Counted from the first letter of the stretch, positions 37,185-46,076 are shown. The stretch is 64,000 bases of DNA from an uncultured Alsobacter sp. (GCF_945952055.1 NZ_CAMFHB010000010.1:62001-126000); one strand, 5' to 3'. Numbers and translations are program-made. The notes: a model not told the origin generated them from the letters alone.

Positions 37185-37904
37185 ATGGCCTTCGTTGCAT
37201 TCTCCCGTGCCGCCGGGCCACGCGGCCGCAGGCACGTGCCGGCCCTCGCCCTGGCCGCGGTCCTCGTCTCCGCCTCGGGCGCCGGGGCCCAGTCCTTCCA
37301 GACCATCGCGCCGCCCAAGGGCAAGGGGCCGCCTCTGCTCGTGGTGTCGGGACAGAGCGGGCCCTCCAGCTACGCGCATCTCGCCAAGACCTTCGCGGAC
37401 AAGGGCTTCTCCGTGGTCCTCGCGGACGGCAACGACCTGTTCCGCTCCGGCGGCGAGGTTCCCTTCCGGGCCGCCGTCAAGGCGGCGCAGTCCGCGCCCT
37501 CCGCGCTGCCGGGACCGGTCGGCGTCGTGGGCTTCTCGCTGGGCGGCGCAGCCGCGCTGACCTACGGCACCAGGATGGCCCCCGACGTGGCGGCGGTGGT
37601 GGCCGTCTATCCGTTCACCGCGTGGATCGACGACCTGGACGCCTTCGTCAGGCGCGTCGGCGTGCCGACGCTCGTCCTGGCGGCGACGCAGGACAGCTAT
37701 CGCGACTGCTGCCTCATCGCCACGGCGCGCGCCCTCGTGAAGGCCGGCCAGGCCCAGCGGCGTCCGATCCGGCTCGTGGAGTATCCCCAGGCCAACCACG
37801 CCTTCGCCATCGGCGGTAACAGCTATCGCGACGCCGGTGCCAACGACGCCGTTCGCCGCACCGCGGCCCACATGAGCGCCGCCGGCGTGGGCAGGGGGCG
37901 GTGA
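37185..37904 (+). CDS. Secreted alpha/beta hydrolase (dienelactone-hydrolase-like)
   Basis: A 239-residue exported protein with a signal peptide (1 to about 35, ending 'SGAGAQ') and an alpha/beta-hydrolase domain. The nucleophile elbow is 'GFSLGGAAAL', the acid is probably Asp in 'AATQDSYRDCC', and the base His lies in 'YPQANHAFAIGG'. The fold and size resemble dienelactone hydrolase-family proteins. Start ATG 37185 follows GAGGACCGGGGA. The adenylate cyclase gene starts 19 bases downstream, so the two may be co-transcribed. Substrate unknown. Confidence 0.75.
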   Translation: MAFVAFSRAAGPRGRRHVPALALAAVLVSASGAGAQSFQTIAPPKGKGPPLLVVSGQSGPSSYAHLAKTFADKGFSVVLADGNDLFRSGGEVPFRAAVKAAQSAPSALPGPVGVVGFSLGGAAALTYGTRMAPDVAAVVAVYPFTAWIDDLDAFVRRVGVPTLVLAATQDSYRDCCLIATARALVKAGQAQRRPIRLVEYPQANHAFAIGGNSYRDAGANDAVRRTAAHMSAAGVGRGR

Positions 37905-37923
37905 GGTCGCGCCGGGCGCCGTC

Positions 37924-38985
37924 ATGATCAGCACGCGGCGGCTCGCCGCCATCCTCGCTGCCGACGTGGTCGGCTTTTCCGGCCTGATGGAGAAGGACGA
38001 GGAGGGCACCGTGCGGCGCGTTCAGGCGCTGCGCAACGACCTCATCGATCCGGGTCTGGCGAAGCATCGTGGGCGTCTGGTCAAGACGACGGGCGACGGC
38101 TTCCTCGCCGAATTTGCCAGTCCCATCGCCGCCGTGGCCTTCGCCATCGACCTGCAGCGGTCGCTGACCGAGGACGCCGACGGCCTGCGGATGCGCGTCG
38201 GGATCAATCTCGGCGACATCATCGTGGAAGAGGACGGGGACGTGTACGGGGAGGGCGTGAACGTCGCCGCCCGGCTCGAGGCCCTGTGCGAACCGGGCTC
38301 CGTGCTCGTGTCCAGCAAGATCTACGAGGAGGTGGAGGGAAAGGTCTCCGCGTCCTTCGAGGACCAGGGCGAGAAGCAGGTCAAGAACATCTCCAAACTG
38401 GTGCGCGTCTTCGCGGTCCGCGGCCCGGGCGAGTTTCCCGGGCGATCTTTGGATCCTCGCGCGCCGCCGCGCCGATCTTTGCCGGGCTGGCTGGTGGCGT
38501 CCGGAGCCGGGCTCGCCGTGGCCGTCGTCGCGCTGGGCGCCTGGGCGTGGTGGAGCCGGTCCGCTCCCGCGGTGCAGCCGGCGATGGTGGCGGCGACCGC
38601 CGGACCGGCCACGACGCCGCCCCTGTCACCCGCCGCGGACGGCGCGTTCGACGGCACCTGGCGGCTGACCGTCACCTGTGCCGCCGTCGAGAGCCCCCGG
38701 TCGGCCGGGTACGTGCTGCGGCTCGTGACCACGGTCAGCGGCGGACGCCTGCAAGGCGGCCTGGGCACGCCCGGGCAGCCCGGGTCCTTCCAGATCGAGG
38801 GGGTGATCGCGCCGGGCGGGGCCGCGCGCTTCACGGCGCGCGGCGTGGTCAACAATCCGAACGTCGCCTTCGGCGCGTCGGTCGGCTCACTCTACGAATA
38901 CACCGCCGAGGGCACGTTCGGCGACCGGAGCGGTCGCGCACGGCGCGTCCAGCTGCGTCCCTGCGACCTCGCCTTCGAGCGGTGA
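37924..38985 (+). CDS. Class III adenylate cyclase with membrane anchor and C-terminal extracytoplasmic domain
   Basis: A 353-residue protein. The N-terminal cyclase domain (about 5-165) has both metal-binding Asp (Asp14 in 'ILAADVVGFS', Asp58 in 'KTTGDGF'), the adenine-selecting Lys54/Asp106 pair and the transition-state Asn113/Arg117 ('GEGVNVAARLE'). It should therefore be active and make cAMP. A single membrane segment at about 187-210 follows. The C-terminal ~120 residues ('DGTWRLTVTC' to 'RPCDLAF') form an uncharacterised beta-rich domain with two cysteines, outside the cytoplasm. The usual C-terminal TPR region is absent. Confidence 0.85.
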   Translation: MISTRRLAAILAADVVGFSGLMEKDEEGTVRRVQALRNDLIDPGLAKHRGRLVKTTGDGFLAEFASPIAAVAFAIDLQRSLTEDADGLRMRVGINLGDIIVEEDGDVYGEGVNVAARLEALCEPGSVLVSSKIYEEVEGKVSASFEDQGEKQVKNISKLVRVFAVRGPGEFPGRSLDPRAPPRRSLPGWLVASGAGLAVAVVALGAWAWWSRSAPAVQPAMVAATAGPATTPPLSPAADGAFDGTWRLTVTCAAVESPRSAGYVLRLVTTVSGGRLQGGLGTPGQPGSFQIEGVIAPGGAARFTARGVVNNPNVAFGASVGSLYEYTAEGTFGDRSGRARRVQLRPCDLAFER

Positions 38986-39333
38986 ACCGGCGCGCCGCGC
39001 GACGCGGCCGAGGATGAACGCCCCCCGCGCCGTCCCACGCTGCGTGATGGTGAATCCCGATTCATCCGGGTGCTGCGAAGCGCTAGGAAAGCGTTGTCCA
39101 CGCGCTCCGGCATTTATTGCGAAGCTCATTACAAAGCGACAGGGTTCTTTCGGTCAAATGTCGGTGCCGGTGATGATCGTCGTGGCGGACGCCACCGTTG
39201 CGGTCGCAGCCGGGCTTGCTGTCTGCATGATCACGCGATGCGTCGTGAGGGCCTGCAGGACCGACGGATGACAAGGCCGGACCCAGGCGGGCCCGGATGG
39301 CCGGAGTGGCCGCCGACGTTCAAGGTTCAGATC
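38986..39333 (+). other. Intergenic region upstream of the TadG-like gene
   Basis: A 348-base gap. An A/T-richer patch at about 39108-39165 (ttattgcgaagctcattac) may hold the promoter of the TadG-like gene. A 37-codon ORF (39158-39271) encodes a hydrophobic peptide but lacks a ribosome-binding site, so it is not called. I see nothing else. Confidence 0.35.
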
Positions 39334-40620
39334 ATGTCCCGCATTCTCGCCGCCGTGTGCTCCGCCCTGCGGGGCGTCCTCACCGATTGCCGTGGGGGGC
39401 TCAGCGCGCCGTTCGCCATTCTTCTCGTGCCGGCCGTCGGCATGGTCGGCGGGGCGGTCGACTACGGCTACTACTATTCGGCCCGCACCAAGATGGCCGT
39501 GGCCGCCGACGCTGCGGTGCTCGCCGCCGTCGGCAAGGTCGCGTCGGGCGGGGACACCACGTCGGCCAAGGCCTCGGGGCTCTCGGTCTTCAGCGCCCAG
39601 AGCGACGACGTGAAGAACGCCACCGTCGCCGGCGCGGATCTCCAGGTCGTCGACCAGGGCCTGACCCGGACCGCCACGCTCACCTATTCGGGCTCGGTGA
39701 AGACCTCCTTCATGCAGGTGCTGGGCTTCTCCTCGATCGGCTTCACCGGCTCGTCGGTGGCCTCGTCCGCCAAGCTCCCCTACATCGATTTCTACATGCT
39801 GCTCGACAACACGCCCTCCATGGGCGTGGGCGCGACGACCGCCGACATCAACAAGATGGTGGCGAACACGCCCGACCAGTGCGCCTTCGCCTGCCACGAC
39901 ACGTCCAACGCCAACAATTACTACAACAAGGCCAAGACGCTGGGCGTGACCATGCGCATCGACGTGGTGCGCACGGCGACCCAGGCGCTCATCGACAACG
40001 CCAACGCCACGGCCACGGCCGGCCAGTATCGGGTCGGGGTCTATTCCTTCGGGGCGACGGCGCCCGCGGCGAAGCTGACGAAGGTCCAGCCGCTCACCAG
40101 CAACCTGCCCAACGCCAAGACCAATGCCGGCACGGTCGACCTGATGACGGTGCCCAACAACAACTACAACAACGATATGGACACGCCGATGAACGACGTG
40201 CTCGCGTCGATCAATAGCGAGATCGCGGCACCCGGCGACGGCAGCACGGCGGCGAACCCGCAGAAGATCCTGTTCTTCGTGTCCGACGGCGTGGCCGACC
40301 AGAACCTGACCACGGCCGCCGGCTGCAGCCAGCCCGTCTCCGGCGCCAACCGCTGCCAGATGCCGATCAACCCCGCGCAATGCACCACGATCAAGAACCG
40401 CGGCATCAAGATCGCGGTGCTCTACACCACCTACCTGCCGCTGCCGACAAACGCCTGGTACAACACCTGGATCAAGCCGTTCCAGGCGACGATCTCGGCC
40501 AACATGCAGGCCTGCGCCTCGCCCGGGCTGTTCTTCGAGGTCTCGCCGTCCCAGGGCATCACGGAAGCCATGCTCGCCCTGTTCGACAAGGCGACCGCGA
40601 TGGCCCACCTGACCAACTGA
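39334..40620 (+). CDS. TadG-like pilus assembly protein with von Willebrand factor A domain
   Basis: A 428-residue protein. A membrane segment lies at about 22-45, inside the TadE/G-type motif ('GGLSAPFAILLVPAVGMVGG', then 'DYGYYYSARTKMAVAADAAV'). A vWA domain begins near residue 148; its metal site reads 'LLDNTPSMGVG', i.e. D-x-T-x-S in place of the usual D-x-S-x-S. Asn-rich loops follow ('VPNNNYNNDM'). Cysteine pairs ('DQCAFACHD', 'RCQMPINPAQC') suggest disulfides outside the cytoplasm. No other tad gene is in the window, so it is an orphan. ATG 39334; 39268 is a weaker alternative. Confidence 0.8.
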   Translation: MSRILAAVCSALRGVLTDCRGGLSAPFAILLVPAVGMVGGAVDYGYYYSARTKMAVAADAAVLAAVGKVASGGDTTSAKASGLSVFSAQSDDVKNATVAGADLQVVDQGLTRTATLTYSGSVKTSFMQVLGFSSIGFTGSSVASSAKLPYIDFYMLLDNTPSMGVGATTADINKMVANTPDQCAFACHDTSNANNYYNKAKTLGVTMRIDVVRTATQALIDNANATATAGQYRVGVYSFGATAPAAKLTKVQPLTSNLPNAKTNAGTVDLMTVPNNNYNNDMDTPMNDVLASINSEIAAPGDGSTAANPQKILFFVSDGVADQNLTTAAGCSQPVSGANRCQMPINPAQCTTIKNRGIKIAVLYTTYLPLPTNAWYNTWIKPFQATISANMQACASPGLFFEVSPSQGITEAMLALFDKATAMAHLTN

Positions 40621-40627
40621 GTGCGAC

Positions 40628-40661
40628 CGGCTGGCGCTGCCTCGAGGCCTGTCGCCAGCCG
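40628..40661. terminator. Bidirectional hairpin between convergent genes
   Basis: A perfect 9-base-pair stem (40628-40636 with 40653-40661) closes a 16-base loop. It fills the gap between the TadG-like stop (40620) and the DUF6719 stop (40662) and probably ends transcription from both sides. There is no T run. Confidence 0.55.
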
Positions 40662-40886
40662 TCAGGGCCGCTTGATGCACTCCTTCTGCCGGGCGCGACC
40701 GCCGCTGCCCACGTTGTTGCCGGCGGTCACCACCTTGATCTGCCCCTTGGGGCAGGTGCCGTCGTCCACGTAGACCGTCTGTCCCTTCCGCAACTCTCCG
40801 CGCTCCGGTTCCTTCTTGAGGATCTGCTGCGCGAAGGCAGGCGTTGCGACGGCAAGGCAGCCGGCGAGGACAAGGGCAAGGCGCAT
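40662..40886 (-). CDS. DUF6719-like small periplasmic protein
   Basis: A 74-residue exported protein: signal peptide (1-20, ending 'TPAFAQ'), then a compact domain 'GELRKGQTVYVDDGTCPKGQ' followed by 'IKVVTAGNN' and a final 'RQKECIKRP'. The two cysteines could form a disulfide. The pattern matches the small DUF6719 family of Hyphomicrobiales, whose function is unknown. ATG 40886 has AAGGA 7 bases upstream. It is convergent with the TadG-like gene. Confidence 0.7.
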   Translation of the reverse strand: MRLALVLAGCLAVATPAFAQQILKKEPERGELRKGQTVYVDDGTCPKGQIKVVTAGNNVGSGGRARQKECIKRP

Positions 40887-41085
40887 GGCGGAATCCTTCC
40901 TGAGCATTGCGGACCTTCACGTCCAAGTTGAATTAATTTGCGCGAATGTTTCAGCGGCGTCCAGCGCAACGCGTGCGGCCGGCGCGACGGCCCGCGACGT
41001 CTGGCGCAGCTCGCGACGAGACCGTCCAAGGGACCGCTCGAACCTTTCAATCTCGTCGGCGTTGGTGCGCGAAAGAGGTTGATGC

Positions 41086-41196
41086 ATGCGCTTGGTTCTC
41101 TTGATCACTGTCGCAATCACGGTGCTGTTCGCCATCGCCGCCGAGACCCACCTGGTGCAAACGGCGGGGGCGGGCGTATCCACGGTCGGCCCCTGA
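41086..41196 (+). CDS. Small membrane or exported peptide (36 aa)
   Basis: A 36-residue ORF too short for most gene finders. It starts 'MRLVLLITVAITVLFAIAAE', one hydrophobic segment, and ends in a short polar tail ('THLVQTAGAGVSTVGP'). AGAGG lies 7 bases before ATG 41086; an out-of-frame ATG at 41082 overlaps it. It could be a single-pass membrane protein or a cleaved export signal. Function is unknown. Confidence 0.4.
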   Translation: MRLVLLITVAITVLFAIAAETHLVQTAGAGVSTVGP

Positions 41197-41357
41197 ACCG
41201 GGCCGCGGAACGGGCCGGCGCCTGAGCACCAGCCACCGCGAGACGCCTGCGCGGGCCGACGGCGTGCGCCTGCGTCAAATTGTACGCAGGAACGTTACGG
41301 CCCCTTGAGCATTGTCGCTGTGCGCCTGACGGCGCGTCGGGGGCAATCTTGCAGGCC

Positions 41358-41558
41358 GTGCAGTTCATTCCAAAGCGCGACGCACAGTCCGGCGACCGCG
41401 TGCGCGAAGTGGGGCACTACGCTCAAATCGACGACATGCCCCGGGTGACGCGTCTCGACGCCGCCTCCGGCCTTTTCGTCATCGACGGGACCGGCGAACG
41501 CCTCGTCCCATTCGACCGCGTGGACGCGGTCGTGCGGGTGATCGTCGTCCCGCGGTGA
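41358..41558 (+). CDS. Small hypothetical protein (66 aa)
   Basis: A 66-residue soluble protein ('PKRDAQSGDRVREVGHYAQI' and a C-terminal 'LVPFDRVDAVVRVIVVPR'). The strand-rich pattern suggests a small beta domain. The start is uncertain: GTG 41358 has only a close GCAGG, whereas TTG 41349 has GGGG at better spacing. Normal codon use supports coding. No family is recognised. Confidence 0.35.
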   Translation: MQFIPKRDAQSGDRVREVGHYAQIDDMPRVTRLDAASGLFVIDGTGERLVPFDRVDAVVRVIVVPR

Positions 41559-41615
41559 GTGGTGCGGCCGATGCCCGGGAACACTCCGCCGGGCTCTCTC
41601 AAGTCATGAAATCGT

Positions 41616-41690
41616 TGGTGAGCGGGGCGGGGATCGAACCCGCGACCAGCTGATTAAAAGTCAGCTGCTCTACCACTGAGCTACCCGCCC
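41616..41690 (-). tRNA. tRNA-Lys (anticodon TTT)
   Basis: On the minus strand the sequence folds as a complete cloverleaf: acceptor GGGCGGG/CCCGCTC (one G-T pair), D-arm AGCTCAGTGGTAGAGC, anticodon stem CAGCTGA-type with loop CTTTTAA (anticodon TTT), T-arm with GGTTCGATCC, and an encoded CCA 3' end. The anticodon TTT reads lysine codons AAA and AAG. It lies between the small hypothetical gene and opgH. Confidence 0.95.
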
Positions 41691-41890
41691 GACCTGGAGG
41701 CGCGGCAGGGCCGCGGTCGGTGCCGCTGTTGCCGGCGGGCCTTGCGTACCCGTGGCAGACCGGACGGTCAAGAGAGGCGGGCCGCCGCAGGAGGATTGGG
41801 GTGGAGAGCGGGTCCGGCGGCCGCCCGGGCCATGGCGGAAGCGAGACCTTTCAGGCCGCCCAGCCAGCACGCCGGTCCAGGCGTGGTGGC

Positions 41891-44071
41891 TTATTCCGCC
41901 GCCATGGCCTGGTCGCGCGCGGGCAGGCTCGCCAGGAGGCCGAGGAGGGCGCGCTCGTGCAGCACCACCATCGTCTCCTTCGGATGGAGCCACTCGAGCA
42001 GGTCCTCGATGGTCTCGGCGTCCTCCACCTTGGCCTCGGCGACCACGCGGTCGCGGTCGATCTCGCCGCGGCGGCGGCGGTCGGCGGCGGGCAGCATGGC
42101 CTCGTGGCGGGCCCGCAGAAGCGGGTCGCCGTGGATGGCGCGGATGGCGTTGGCGTCGTCGAAGCCATAGGCCGCGAACTCGCGCATCAGCGCGTTGGCG
42201 CGCGAGGCGATGGGCGGCGCGCTGGTCTCTTCCGGCGTCAGCAGAAGGCCGGCGCGCTTCAGCGCGAGGCCCAGGGAGAGCTGGCCCGAGGCGGCCGAGA
42301 TCGGGATCGCCAGCACGAGGCCCACGATCGTCGGAGACATCCAGCCGAAGAGCGAAGGGGCGATCATGAAGGCCGAGATGCCCGCGAAGAGGCCGAAGGC
42401 GGTGTGGCCGCGGTGGCGGCGCACGATGTCCTTGAAGGGGATCGAGCCGTCGTCGCGGCGCTGCGGGTTCCACCCGGTGTCGCGGCCGGCGACGATCTGG
42501 AACACCGCGCCCGACTGGATGAGCATCAGGATCGGAGCCATGAGCGCCGACATGATGACCTCGAAGATCGACGAGACGACGAGCTTGAAGCCGCCGCCGC
42601 TGGCCCGGCGCACGGCGCCCTCGATCAGCGCCAGGATCAGGCCGAACAGCTTGGGGGCGAGGAGCACGCCCATGGTGATCAGGAAGAGCTGCAGCGCGCG
42701 CTCCGCGTCGAATCGCGGCCAGGCCGGGAACAGCGAAAAGTCCTTCGAGAAGTACTCCGGCCGCACGTAGCGCGTCTGCAGCACGAGCATGATGCCGACC
42801 ACCAGCTGGGCGAGCCAGAAGGGGGAGGCGAGGTAGGAGAAGATGCCGGTCGCGAAGTGCTGGCGGGTGGGCCAGGTGAAGCCGGCCGCGCCGATGACGC
42901 GCGAATGCTGGAGGTTGCCCTGGCACCAGCGCCGGTCGCGCGTGGCGAGGTCGATGAGGGAGGGCGGGCTCTCCTCGTAGCTGCCGTCGAGTTCGGGCAG
43001 CATGTAGACCGTCCAGCCGGCGCGGCGGATCAGCGCCGCCTCGACGAAGTCGTGGCTCAGGATGTGGCCGCCGAAGGGCGGCTTGCCCGAGAGCGTCGGC
43101 ATGCCGCAATGGGCGGCGAAGGCCCGCGTGCGGATGATCGCGTTGTGGCCCCAGTAGTTGCCCTCGCGGCCCGACCACACGGCGAGGCCAGTGGCGATCA
43201 CCGGGCCATACATGCGGGCGGCGAACTGCTGCAGCCGGGCGAACAGCGTGTTGCGGTTGATGATGAGGGGCAGCGACTGGATGATGCCGCTGTCGGGGTC
43301 GGCCTCCATCGCGGCGGCGAGGCGCACGATGCACGGCCCGGTCATCAGGCTGTCGGCGTCGAGCACCAGCATGTGCTCGTAACCGCCGCCCCAGCGCGTG
43401 ACGAAATCCTCGATGTTGCCGGCCTTGCGGCCGATGTTGCGCTTGCGATGCCGGTAGTAGATGCGGAAGCGCGGTCCCATGCGCTCGCGCAGCGCGTAGA
43501 AGGCGCGCTCCTCTGCGATCCAGGCGTCGGGCTGCGTCGAATCCGACAGGATGAAGAAGTCGAAGTTGTCGACGAGCCCGGTGGCGTCGATCTCCTCCAT
43601 CATCGCCTGCAGCGAGGCGAAGACGCGGGCCGTCGCCTCGTTGTAGACCGGCATGACCACGGCGGTCATGGCCTGCAGCCGCGTCGGCAGCGGCTTTTGC
43701 GCGCGCCGGCGCAGCAGCGTCACGAAGCCGACGATGGCGCTGGTGAAGGCGAGCGCGATCCACGAGAAGTTGATCGTGAACAGGGCCACCAGGGCCCACT
43801 GCAGCGGCGTGACCTTGGAGATCGACACCACGCGGTACATCTCGTTCGCACCCCAGAAGGTGAGGGCGAAGGCGCAGGCGAACACGAAGAGGCGCGCCAG
43901 CCACGGCGTGCGGCGGGGCCGAACGGGCTTGCGTCGCTGGGACCGCGGGAACTGCGACAGCGATTGAACCGGCATCGCCAGCGGATGCTCGGGCGGCAGG
44001 GCGCCATGGTCGCCCGCCTGGGGCGACCGCGTGCCCCTCCCGGGTTCTACGGCGTCCAACGATACAGCCAT
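41891..44071 (-). CDS. opgH: Glucans biosynthesis glucosyltransferase OpgH/MdoH
   Basis: A 726-residue inner-membrane glycosyltransferase (GT2) that polymerises UDP-glucose into the osmoregulated periplasmic glucan backbone. Two helices lie at about 60-120. The catalytic domain has 'MPVYNEATARVFASLQA', the D-x-D in 'LVLDADSLMTG', 'SHDFVEAALIRRAG' and the 'RRWCQGNLQH' (Q/R-x-x-R-W class) motif. Several further helices follow. ATG 44071 lies inside the 3' end of opgG, a 25-base overlap, so both are translated together. Length is somewhat shorter than E. coli OpgH (847 residues), mostly at the N-terminus. Confidence 0.93.
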   Translation of the reverse strand: MAVSLDAVEPGRGTRSPQAGDHGALPPEHPLAMPVQSLSQFPRSQRRKPVRPRRTPWLARLFVFACAFALTFWGANEMYRVVSISKVTPLQWALVALFTINFSWIALAFTSAIVGFVTLLRRRAQKPLPTRLQAMTAVVMPVYNEATARVFASLQAMMEEIDATGLVDNFDFFILSDSTQPDAWIAEERAFYALRERMGPRFRIYYRHRKRNIGRKAGNIEDFVTRWGGGYEHMLVLDADSLMTGPCIVRLAAAMEADPDSGIIQSLPLIINRNTLFARLQQFAARMYGPVIATGLAVWSGREGNYWGHNAIIRTRAFAAHCGMPTLSGKPPFGGHILSHDFVEAALIRRAGWTVYMLPELDGSYEESPPSLIDLATRDRRWCQGNLQHSRVIGAAGFTWPTRQHFATGIFSYLASPFWLAQLVVGIMLVLQTRYVRPEYFSKDFSLFPAWPRFDAERALQLFLITMGVLLAPKLFGLILALIEGAVRRASGGGFKLVVSSIFEVIMSALMAPILMLIQSGAVFQIVAGRDTGWNPQRRDDGSIPFKDIVRRHRGHTAFGLFAGISAFMIAPSLFGWMSPTIVGLVLAIPISAASGQLSLGLALKRAGLLLTPEETSAPPIASRANALMREFAAYGFDDANAIRAIHGDPLLRARHEAMLPAADRRRRGEIDRDRVVAEAKVEDAETIEDLLEWLHPKETMVVLHERALLGLLASLPARDQAMAAE

Positions 44072-45687
44072 GTCTCGCTTACCGGCTTTCCGCCTGCCTC
44101 GAGAACGAGCCGAAGCTCGCTCAGGTTGTCGCTACCGGGCTCCAGATCGAATCCGATCCTGACCAGTTTGCGTTCGGGATAAGGCCACATTCTGATGTTG
44201 GACAGCGTTCCGGGGCTGGCGGACAGCGCGGGCTTCAGTTCGGCCATGGTCTGGCTCGACTTCAGCATGTCGCCGGAGAAGTCGACCACGAAGCGGCGCT
44301 GGGTGTTGGTGCGGCCGCGGCCGACCCGGGTCCCCGTCACCATCGCCAGCGCCGGACGGTCCGGCATCTGCCAGCACCAGAACTGGCGATAGGCGAAGCT
44401 CGCCTCGCCGCCGGCCACCAGCGGCTGCTTGGGCCGCCAATAGGCGAGCACGTTGTCGTTGATCTCGGAATCGGACGGGATCTCGAACAGCTGCACCATG
44501 CCCGGCGCCCACTCGCCGATGGGCTCGATCCACAGGCTCGGGCGGCGCTCGAAGTTCTGGTCGTCGTCGAGGAAGGCGTTGTAGTCGCGCTCGCGCTGCA
44601 GCAGCCCGAACCCGTGCGGGTTGCCGTTGTCGACGAAGGAGGAGATCTGCAGCGTCTCGGGGTTCGAGACGGTGCGCCAGATCCACTCGTCATTGCCGTT
44701 GTGGATCTGCAGGCCCGAGCTCTCGAACACGGCCGGGCGCACGTCGTCGACGTTGCGCCGGTCGTTCGGCCCGAAGAAGAAGGTCGAGGTCATGCCCCCG
44801 ATGCCGTAGTTCTCCACCGCGGCGCGGGGGAACAGCATCACCTCGGTGTCGATGATCGACACGTCGCCGGTCCGCAGCGTGAAGCGGTAGGCGCCGCACA
44901 CGCTCTCCGAATCCAGCAGCGCGTGGATGATCAGGCTGTCGCTCTTGGCGCTCGGCTGCTCGATCCAGTAGGCCCTGAACTGCGGGAATTCCTCGCCCTT
45001 CGGGTCGCCGGCCTTCAGCGTCAGGCCGCGCGCCATCACGCCGAGGTTCTGCCCGCGGGCCGAGGAGCGGAAGAAGGTGGCGCCCTGGAAGATCGCGACC
45101 TCGCGCTGCCGGCCGCTCTGGCCGTCGCCGAAGACGCGGAAGCCGGAGAAGCCGAGATCCGGCACGTTGGCCGCCGGCTGCATCTTGCCGTAGTCGAACT
45201 TGCTGCGGTCGTAGGAGACGCGGCGGACGAGCCCGTCCTCGACGGCATAGAGCGACACCGCGCTCATGAAGGCATAGCCGCGGTGCAGCGGCTCGATGGT
45301 GAAGCCGCGGCCCTCGTTGGCCCACAGCACCGCCGACGGGGTCGCGCGGATGCCGATGTACTGCTCGTAGTTCAGGTTGCTGAACGGCTCGGGAAGCTCG
45401 GACGGCGGAGCCACGTAGGGCTTCTTGGCCAGGAGCCTCGCCAGGTCCTGCAACGTCGTCGGCGTGAAGCGCTGGCCTTCGCCGAGCGCGGACTGGATGG
45501 CCGTGGCGGTGAAGGACTGGCTCTGCGCCTGTGCGCCGCTCAGGACGACGGGGGCGGCGGCGAGCCCCGCCAGGAGCGCGCGGCGATCCAGGCCCGGGCG
45601 GACGACGGGCGCGCCGGAGTGTTCCGCCGGGGAGCCGGCGGATGAAGCCGTCGAAACGGGCAGGGGAGTGTCTTCATCACGCGACAT
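44047..45687 (-). CDS. opgG: Glucan biosynthesis protein OpgG/MdoG
   Basis: A 546-residue periplasmic protein needed for periplasmic glucan synthesis. The N-terminus has a twin-arginine-like signal ('DRRALLAGLAAAPVVLSGAQ', RR at 35-36) after a 30-residue leader. The OpgG domain follows ('PYVAPPSELPEPFSNLNYEQ', 'DPKGEEFPQFRAYWIEQPSA', 'MTSTFFFGPNDRRNVDDVRP'). ATG 45687 was chosen; the frame remains open upstream to 45978 with unlikely sequence. OpgD-type proteins use Tat signals, so OpgD is an alternative name. Upstream lies the divergent glmU. Confidence 0.88.
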   Translation of the reverse strand: MSRDEDTPLPVSTASSAGSPAEHSGAPVVRPGLDRRALLAGLAAAPVVLSGAQAQSQSFTATAIQSALGEGQRFTPTTLQDLARLLAKKPYVAPPSELPEPFSNLNYEQYIGIRATPSAVLWANEGRGFTIEPLHRGYAFMSAVSLYAVEDGLVRRVSYDRSKFDYGKMQPAANVPDLGFSGFRVFGDGQSGRQREVAIFQGATFFRSSARGQNLGVMARGLTLKAGDPKGEEFPQFRAYWIEQPSAKSDSLIIHALLDSESVCGAYRFTLRTGDVSIIDTEVMLFPRAAVENYGIGGMTSTFFFGPNDRRNVDDVRPAVFESSGLQIHNGNDEWIWRTVSNPETLQISSFVDNGNPHGFGLLQRERDYNAFLDDDQNFERRPSLWIEPIGEWAPGMVQLFEIPSDSEINDNVLAYWRPKQPLVAGGEASFAYRQFWCWQMPDRPALAMVTGTRVGRGRTNTQRRFVVDFSGDMLKSSQTMAELKPALSASPGTLSNIRMWPYPERKLVRIGFDLEPGSDNLSELRLVLEAGGKPVSETWLYRWTP

Positions 45688-46076
45688 GGACCGGCCTGAG
45701 GCCACGACCTCACACACTTCAACCTCGTCCCCAATCGACTCAGGGCCGAAATCGTTCACTCCGAAGCACCCGTGAGGGCCCGGCGCGCTCCGGAGCGCCG
45801 AACCCGGCCGGACGTCCGCCGCCGGAGGGAGAACCAGCGGACAGTCCGGCGAAACTGCTTTCGAGGTAGCACAAAATGGAGGCAATGAAAGTCGAATCCG
45901 TCGAAAGAATATGGCATTGCAGCAAGAATCGATCCGGAACCGGCGCGCGCCCCGGCAGGAGGCGTGTCGACGGCCCACGGGCGCCTACGCTATGAGGCGA
46001 AGCGAGCGATCAAGAATTTTCGCGTATAGCGATACGCCATGAGCCGAGACCACACGTCACGAGGGGCCCAGAGCCA
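45688..46076. other. Divergent intergenic region between opgG and glmU
   Basis: This 389-base stretch must hold the promoters of opgG-opgH and glmU. It contains an A/T-richer patch at about 45866-45925 (gcacaaaatggaggcaatg) and another at 46005-46030 (atcaagaattttcgcg). A short GC inverted repeat lies at 45781-45800. No gene or clear box was found. Confidence 0.35.

Noticed and set aside
39158..39271. 37-codon hydrophobic ORF upstream of the TadG-like gene
   Set aside because: No ribosome-binding site precedes the ATG and there is no sign of conservation or structure, so chance cannot be excluded.
41616..41690. tRNA-Lys as an integration (attachment) site
   Set aside because: No partial duplicate of the tRNA 3' end and no integrase gene was found nearby, so there is no support for an integrated element.
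41720..44182. 820-codon ORF on the plus strand
   Set aside because: It is the antisense frame of opgH. Composition is biased and no family is recognisable.
45688..45978. 97-residue N-terminal extension of OpgG
   Set aside because: The extension translates into Cys/Arg/Pro-rich sequence with no signal-peptide character, while ATG 45687 yields a coherent leader and twin-arginine-like signal.
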